From Haplomitrium mnioides (taxonomy: Eukaryota; Marchantiophyta; Haplomitriopsida; Calobryales): a stretch of DNA of 20,334 nucleotides. The position numbers and the translations under genes are program-made. The stretch is from contig JBNGIS010012274.1 in assembly GCA_049999725.1 (NCBI GenBank), positions 1 to 20,334 of the forward strand. Direction: 5' to 3'. Below, in pieces: positions 17,105 through 20,334 of the stretch; the stretch's first letter is position 1, and each line of letters begins with the position of its first letter. The notes under the pieces are model-generated. The model was not told the origin of the DNA. It saw only the letters and a program-made list of their open reading frames with translations, and made no database searches.

Positions 17105-18468
17105 GCACTAAAAATATTCAAAACAACTTTAACAAATGTTTGGATTAGAGAAGGTGAAATTTTTTTTATTTTAAAAATATAGTTTAGACCATTTAAATAT
17201 AGAAGAATCATAGTAGCATTCACAATAACTACTTTTCTTTGACTCAAAATGCGCAAAAGTTTCGAGAAGAGAAAAACAAGATTTGCGCTCGTCAGGTCAC
17301 AAACTGGAACTTCAATTTCAATGCTAGCTTCGACTCTATGAAAGCATAGGATTCAAAGAAAAAATGACTAACCCTATATGCACATAGGATCAAAAGCAAC
17401 AACATCAATATCGTGCCTTGTTTTGACTATTGTCGCTACTTGAATTGAAAAAAAAAAGAACAAAACCTATGCATGTATAGGGTCTACAAACAACATAAAT
17501 GATTCTTGATCTTGTTTATCTAGGAATGGGCTTTGGATTGAATGCATTAAGAGCAAAAGCCGGTGCAAGCCTATAGTCGCAACTAACCATAGTCTATAGT
17601 CAGAACAATTTCCTCGTTTTATTTGACTCTTGACGTGTTTTGGATTCAAGCTAAAATCAGCAAACCTTATGCAAGCATAGATTCCATTCTAATAGCTCAA
17701 GTTGCTAAGGTTTATTTAACCCAAACATCATTTGTGAAACAACTTACCAAAACCAATATCTTGTTGCACTAAGTTGAGAAAGCATAACACCTCTAGTACC
17801 AAGCTTTGGTCTCGTAAAAAAAGTACTATAATAACCATAGGTTTCAAAAGAGAAGAAATTTGTTGCCTTTGTCAAACTCCAAGATGGATTTTTCTCGCAA
17901 TGATTTTATTTCTTCACATGTTCTACAAACAGAAAATCTATTGTGTTTTGGAGTTTTAACATTTGGAAAATGGGTTCTCTAATGTTTTGTAAAACCAAAA
18001 AACTAAGAATGCAATGTGGATCTTTCTCTTTCAAATAAGCTGTATGGCAGTCATAAACTTCCCATTTTGTAAAATTATCTCACAAGTTATAAACTTCGTG
18101 AGTAGGCATTCTCTCACAATGTTCCTAGAAAAAAGTGTCCATCTATTAACGTACAAATACTTCTTTAGTAGATAATTCTCTATTTCCAAAAATGCATCTA
18201 GAATCCACGTTCTTAAGATTTTGAATCCTTTGAATTTTGTCATTCCCTACTACTAATATTGATTTAAAGGCTCTTCTATAGACAATGGTACCGCAAAGTA
18301 GAGTTAATCAAATGTCAATATCAGAGTCTTTTCTTGGTATTTCCCACTGCAATGTAATATCTCGAGTCTTTATGCTTTGTCGAAAATACATTTCTCTCAT
18401 ACTTTTAGAAAAATTTGTCTCGCGAGACAACAAAAAACTATTTCAACAATATGAAATTCTTCTTAATT
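17105..18468. other. AT-rich interior of the insertion, motif-bearing, no clear gene
   Basis: Between about 17330 and 17680 it carries three copies of the array motif (17374-17387, 17467-17480, 17667-17680). One minus-strand frame (18031-18243, 70 codons, Leu/Ile/Phe-rich) has no domain I recognise. It could be a decayed amino-terminal piece of the same protein. Otherwise it is low-complexity. Confidence 0.5.
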
Positions 18469-19026
18469 TCAAAATTGATTTTGTATAAGACATTGTCGTG
18501 TTGTGGTTCGGAAAGTGTGTGAAAGGTAGCAAGAAGAAAGGAGAAACAAAGTATTTACTCGTTTGGGTTTTGGCCCAAACAAAGAACTCTTATATTTTGT
18601 CGGTCGATTCGGTCTATAGGCAAAGCCAACCATCAAAGATAGTTCATTATCTTCAAGATCTTAGGTATCATCAATAATATTGTTTGTATTTTTGAAATAC
18701 GATTTTGATCGATGTAGACCACCTTAAGATGTGGGAGAACTAGATCATGCCAAAATAGAATCTTCATCAATATCTTGAGTGCAAGGAAATGTTTATTGTA
18801 AAAAAATTGGTGCTCTTGACGATAGCTCAATAGAAATAATAATTGACTTAGACTCTTTGCTTGAATTATTTTCTAGACCATCGTCTGAAGATTTCTCCAA
18901 ACAATGTTGGTTTCCAGAGGATCTTCCATTCTTGTTCAGAGGTCCAACTTGATTAGAAATCACTTGTTGTTTGAGTGGTGCCAACGCTGACATCGTATCA
19001 TCTCCAAAGTTGAAATATTCTTCCAA
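18469..19026 (-). pseudogene. Possible decayed amino-terminal coding segment of the insertion
   Basis: Two consecutive minus-strand open stretches have non-random, hydrophilic composition. One is 19026-18793 (Ser/Asn/Lys-rich, with an internal Met in GDDTMSALAP). The other is 18660-18469 (contains GFAYRPNRP and LFGPKPKRVNTLF). The first lacks an ATG at its upstream edge and the second follows a TAA directly. They lie upstream of the DUF7869-like remnant on the same strand, so they may be its 5' coding part. I do not recognise a family. Confidence 0.3.
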
Positions 19027-19030
19027 TTAA

Positions 19031-20298
19031 AACAACCACTACTTCAAACTAGGAACACACTACTCAAAACAAGAACATTTTTTTTTTGAAAATTTGTGAT
19101 TTTTTAGCTCAAAAAACATAAAAAAATGAGGTTATTTTTTAAGAACAAAAAGTACATGAATTTTTTAGGTTTGTTTTTGGCCATTTCAACAAGCATAATA
19201 GAGAAAGAGTCAATTTTGTTAAGCAAAATCAATCAATATTATTAGTTTTTATGAAAATATTGGAAAACTTGAATTTGATAAAAAGTATAAAAAATATGGC
19301 AAGCTTTCACCAAAAAATTGCATTTATTATTGAATACAATTCTAAGCCCAAAAATTGAAATACACGTCAGAAGAAATTATTTTCAAATATGTTTGATTGC
19401 ACAAACTCTAGGTGCGCAAAGGCATCGTGCGCTTTCAAATGCTTTTTTGGGAAAAAAATTACAAAACATAACAAAAAAACCCAAAGGTATTAGAAGTCAA
19501 GGGAATGAATTTGCAATCGTAAACACAAAAACAAAGAAAATGAAACATTGCATGGATTTAGGAGCTCTATTTTAAAGTTCAAGAAGCTTTTACTTGTAGT
19601 TGAAAATCCATGCACACAAAGGTTAACGTGGCATTTAAAAAAGGTTTCAACATTTAAAAATAGTTCACAATTCAACGAAGCATGTACACAAACGTATCTT
19701 AGTTCAGAATCAAAAAGGCAGTAGCTAAGGAGATTGAATTAAGAGTGTGAACAAGAAACATCTCCAAGTTTTAGACTTGATTCAACCAAACAAAGGTCTC
19801 AAGATCTACAAAAGAGTCTATGACTTGTGTACAAACTAAGTTGTAATCGGTAGTCTTTGTATGAAGAAGCTTGAGGGTTGTACATGAGAAGTAGAACTTG
19901 TGGAAGGCTTGGACTTCCACCCCAAAGTTTATGCGTGCATAGGAATCCAAGCTCAACATGTGAACACTCCACCCCAAGTCAATGCGTACATAGGAATCCC
20001 AACTCATCATCTGAACACTCCACAACAAAGACTAACAAGAACCTAGGTTTTAGGTTCAACATAAGAGTTTTTGTATGCACAATGTTTTGACTTGCGAATC
20101 AAAGTCTATGCACGCAAAGGGTTCACACTTCTACAGCCAAGGATACATACTAAGCGTTCTATTTTTTGCAACAAACTCTACACACACAAAAGATTTTGAT
20201 TTCTAATTTGGAATCTAAAAGTAAAATGAGTACAAAGCTCTACATCTGAGTCAAAGCGCGCTAAAGGTTTTAAATTATACATCAAAGTACTTACAACA
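19031..20298 (+). repeat. Second tandem-repeat family, unit 2 (complete, 1268 bp)
   Basis: It runs from AACAACCACTACTTCAAACTAGG to CTTACAACAGCC, where the same start sequence recurs. The first 150 bases (19031-19180) correspond to what the gap removed from unit 1. It is strongly AT-rich with embedded CTATGCGTGCATAG cores at 19929-19942 and 19980-19993. No gene is seen. Confidence 0.82.
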
Positions 20299-20334
20299 GC
20301 CACTACTTTGAACCAAAAACAGGCTACTCAGAAC
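20299..20334 (+). repeat. Second tandem-repeat family, start of unit 3
   Basis: CAGCCACTACTTTGAACCAAAAACAGGCTACTCAGAAC matches the start of unit 2 (CAACCACTACTTCAAACTAGGAACACACTACTCAAAAC) with a few changes. The array therefore continues past the window. Confidence 0.75.

Larger units (their letters stand above)
14960..19031 (-). mobile_element. About 4.07-kb insertion between array units carrying a DUF7869-like gene
   Basis: Unit 1 ends CCTTACAA and unit 2 begins ACAACCACTACTT after this block. Deleting the block and one ACAA (14956-14959 or 19032-19035) gives CTTACAACCACTACTT, close to the uninterrupted unit junction at about 20291-20311 (CTTACAACAGCCACTACTT). ACAA is a possible 4-bp target duplication. 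No terminal inverted repeats are obvious. All recognisable coding remnants inside are on the minus strand. The alternative is a divergent element with 1.2-kb direct terminal repeats; the partial third unit after unit 2 argues for insertion into an array. Confidence 0.5.

Noticed and set aside
18561-18580. GTTTGGG/CCCAAAC hairpin as a terminator or attachment site
   Set aside because: A 7-bp stem with a 6-base loop is common by chance, and there is no supporting context.
13884-20298. Classical LTR retrotransposon with 1.1-1.27 kb LTRs
   Set aside because: There is no TG...CA boundary, primer-binding site or gag-pol, and a third unit starts directly after unit 2, favouring a tandem array.

Overview
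The window looks like nuclear DNA of a land plant. It has a Ty1/Copia polyprotein remnant, a plant-type EamA/WAT1-related transporter with a plastid-like leader, AT-rich intergenic DNA full of decayed repeats, and a 100-base scaffold gap. Remnants of two other protein families, a bacterial-type N4/N6 DNA methylase and a DUF7869-type transposon protein, suggest a fern, lycophyte or bryophyte rather than a flowering plant. That last point is inference from memory of where these families are common. Only one gene looks intact.

Layout. (i) 1-2122: the 3' part of a Copia retrotransposon, with RT and RNase H broken by stops and a missing RT amino half, ending in a probable 3' LTR. (ii) 2198-2609: a recent 104-bp tandem duplication carrying TATA boxes, then a G-quadruplex-like purine tract and two short upstream ORFs. 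(iii) 2610-4112: an intronless 500-codon EamA transporter, probably plastid-targeted. (iv) 4635-12205: a decayed tandem array with a unit of about 1.28 kb (copies A, B, C). Copy A and copy B are separated by a 4152-bp GC- and pyrimidine-rich insertion (5522-9673) that begins TG, ends CA and is flanked by the 5-bp duplication TAGAT. Deleting the insertion and one TAGAT restores sequence that matches the same junction elsewhere in the array. It is best read as a giant solo LTR or an internally deleted LTR element, probably on the minus strand. It carries a nine-copy minisatellite and a 125-bp tandem repeat.

(v) 13049-13735, minus strand: a broken methyltransferase-like gene running toward the gap at 13784-13883. 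(vi) 13884-20334: a second, unrelated tandem repeat (unit 1268 bp) built partly from a scattered near-palindrome, CTATGCRTGCATAG. It is split by about 4.07 kb (14960-19031) that carries, on the minus strand, a heavily mutated DUF7869-like protein gene.

Overall this is one probable functional gene in a landscape of nested insertions: mobile elements landing in older tandem arrays, followed by decay rich in changes that could be C-to-T. No operon-like or pathway relationship links the genes. The most interesting points are the reconstructable insertion, the two unusual minus-strand pseudogenes, and the LTR plus duplicated promoter-like block directly upstream of an intronless transporter gene.
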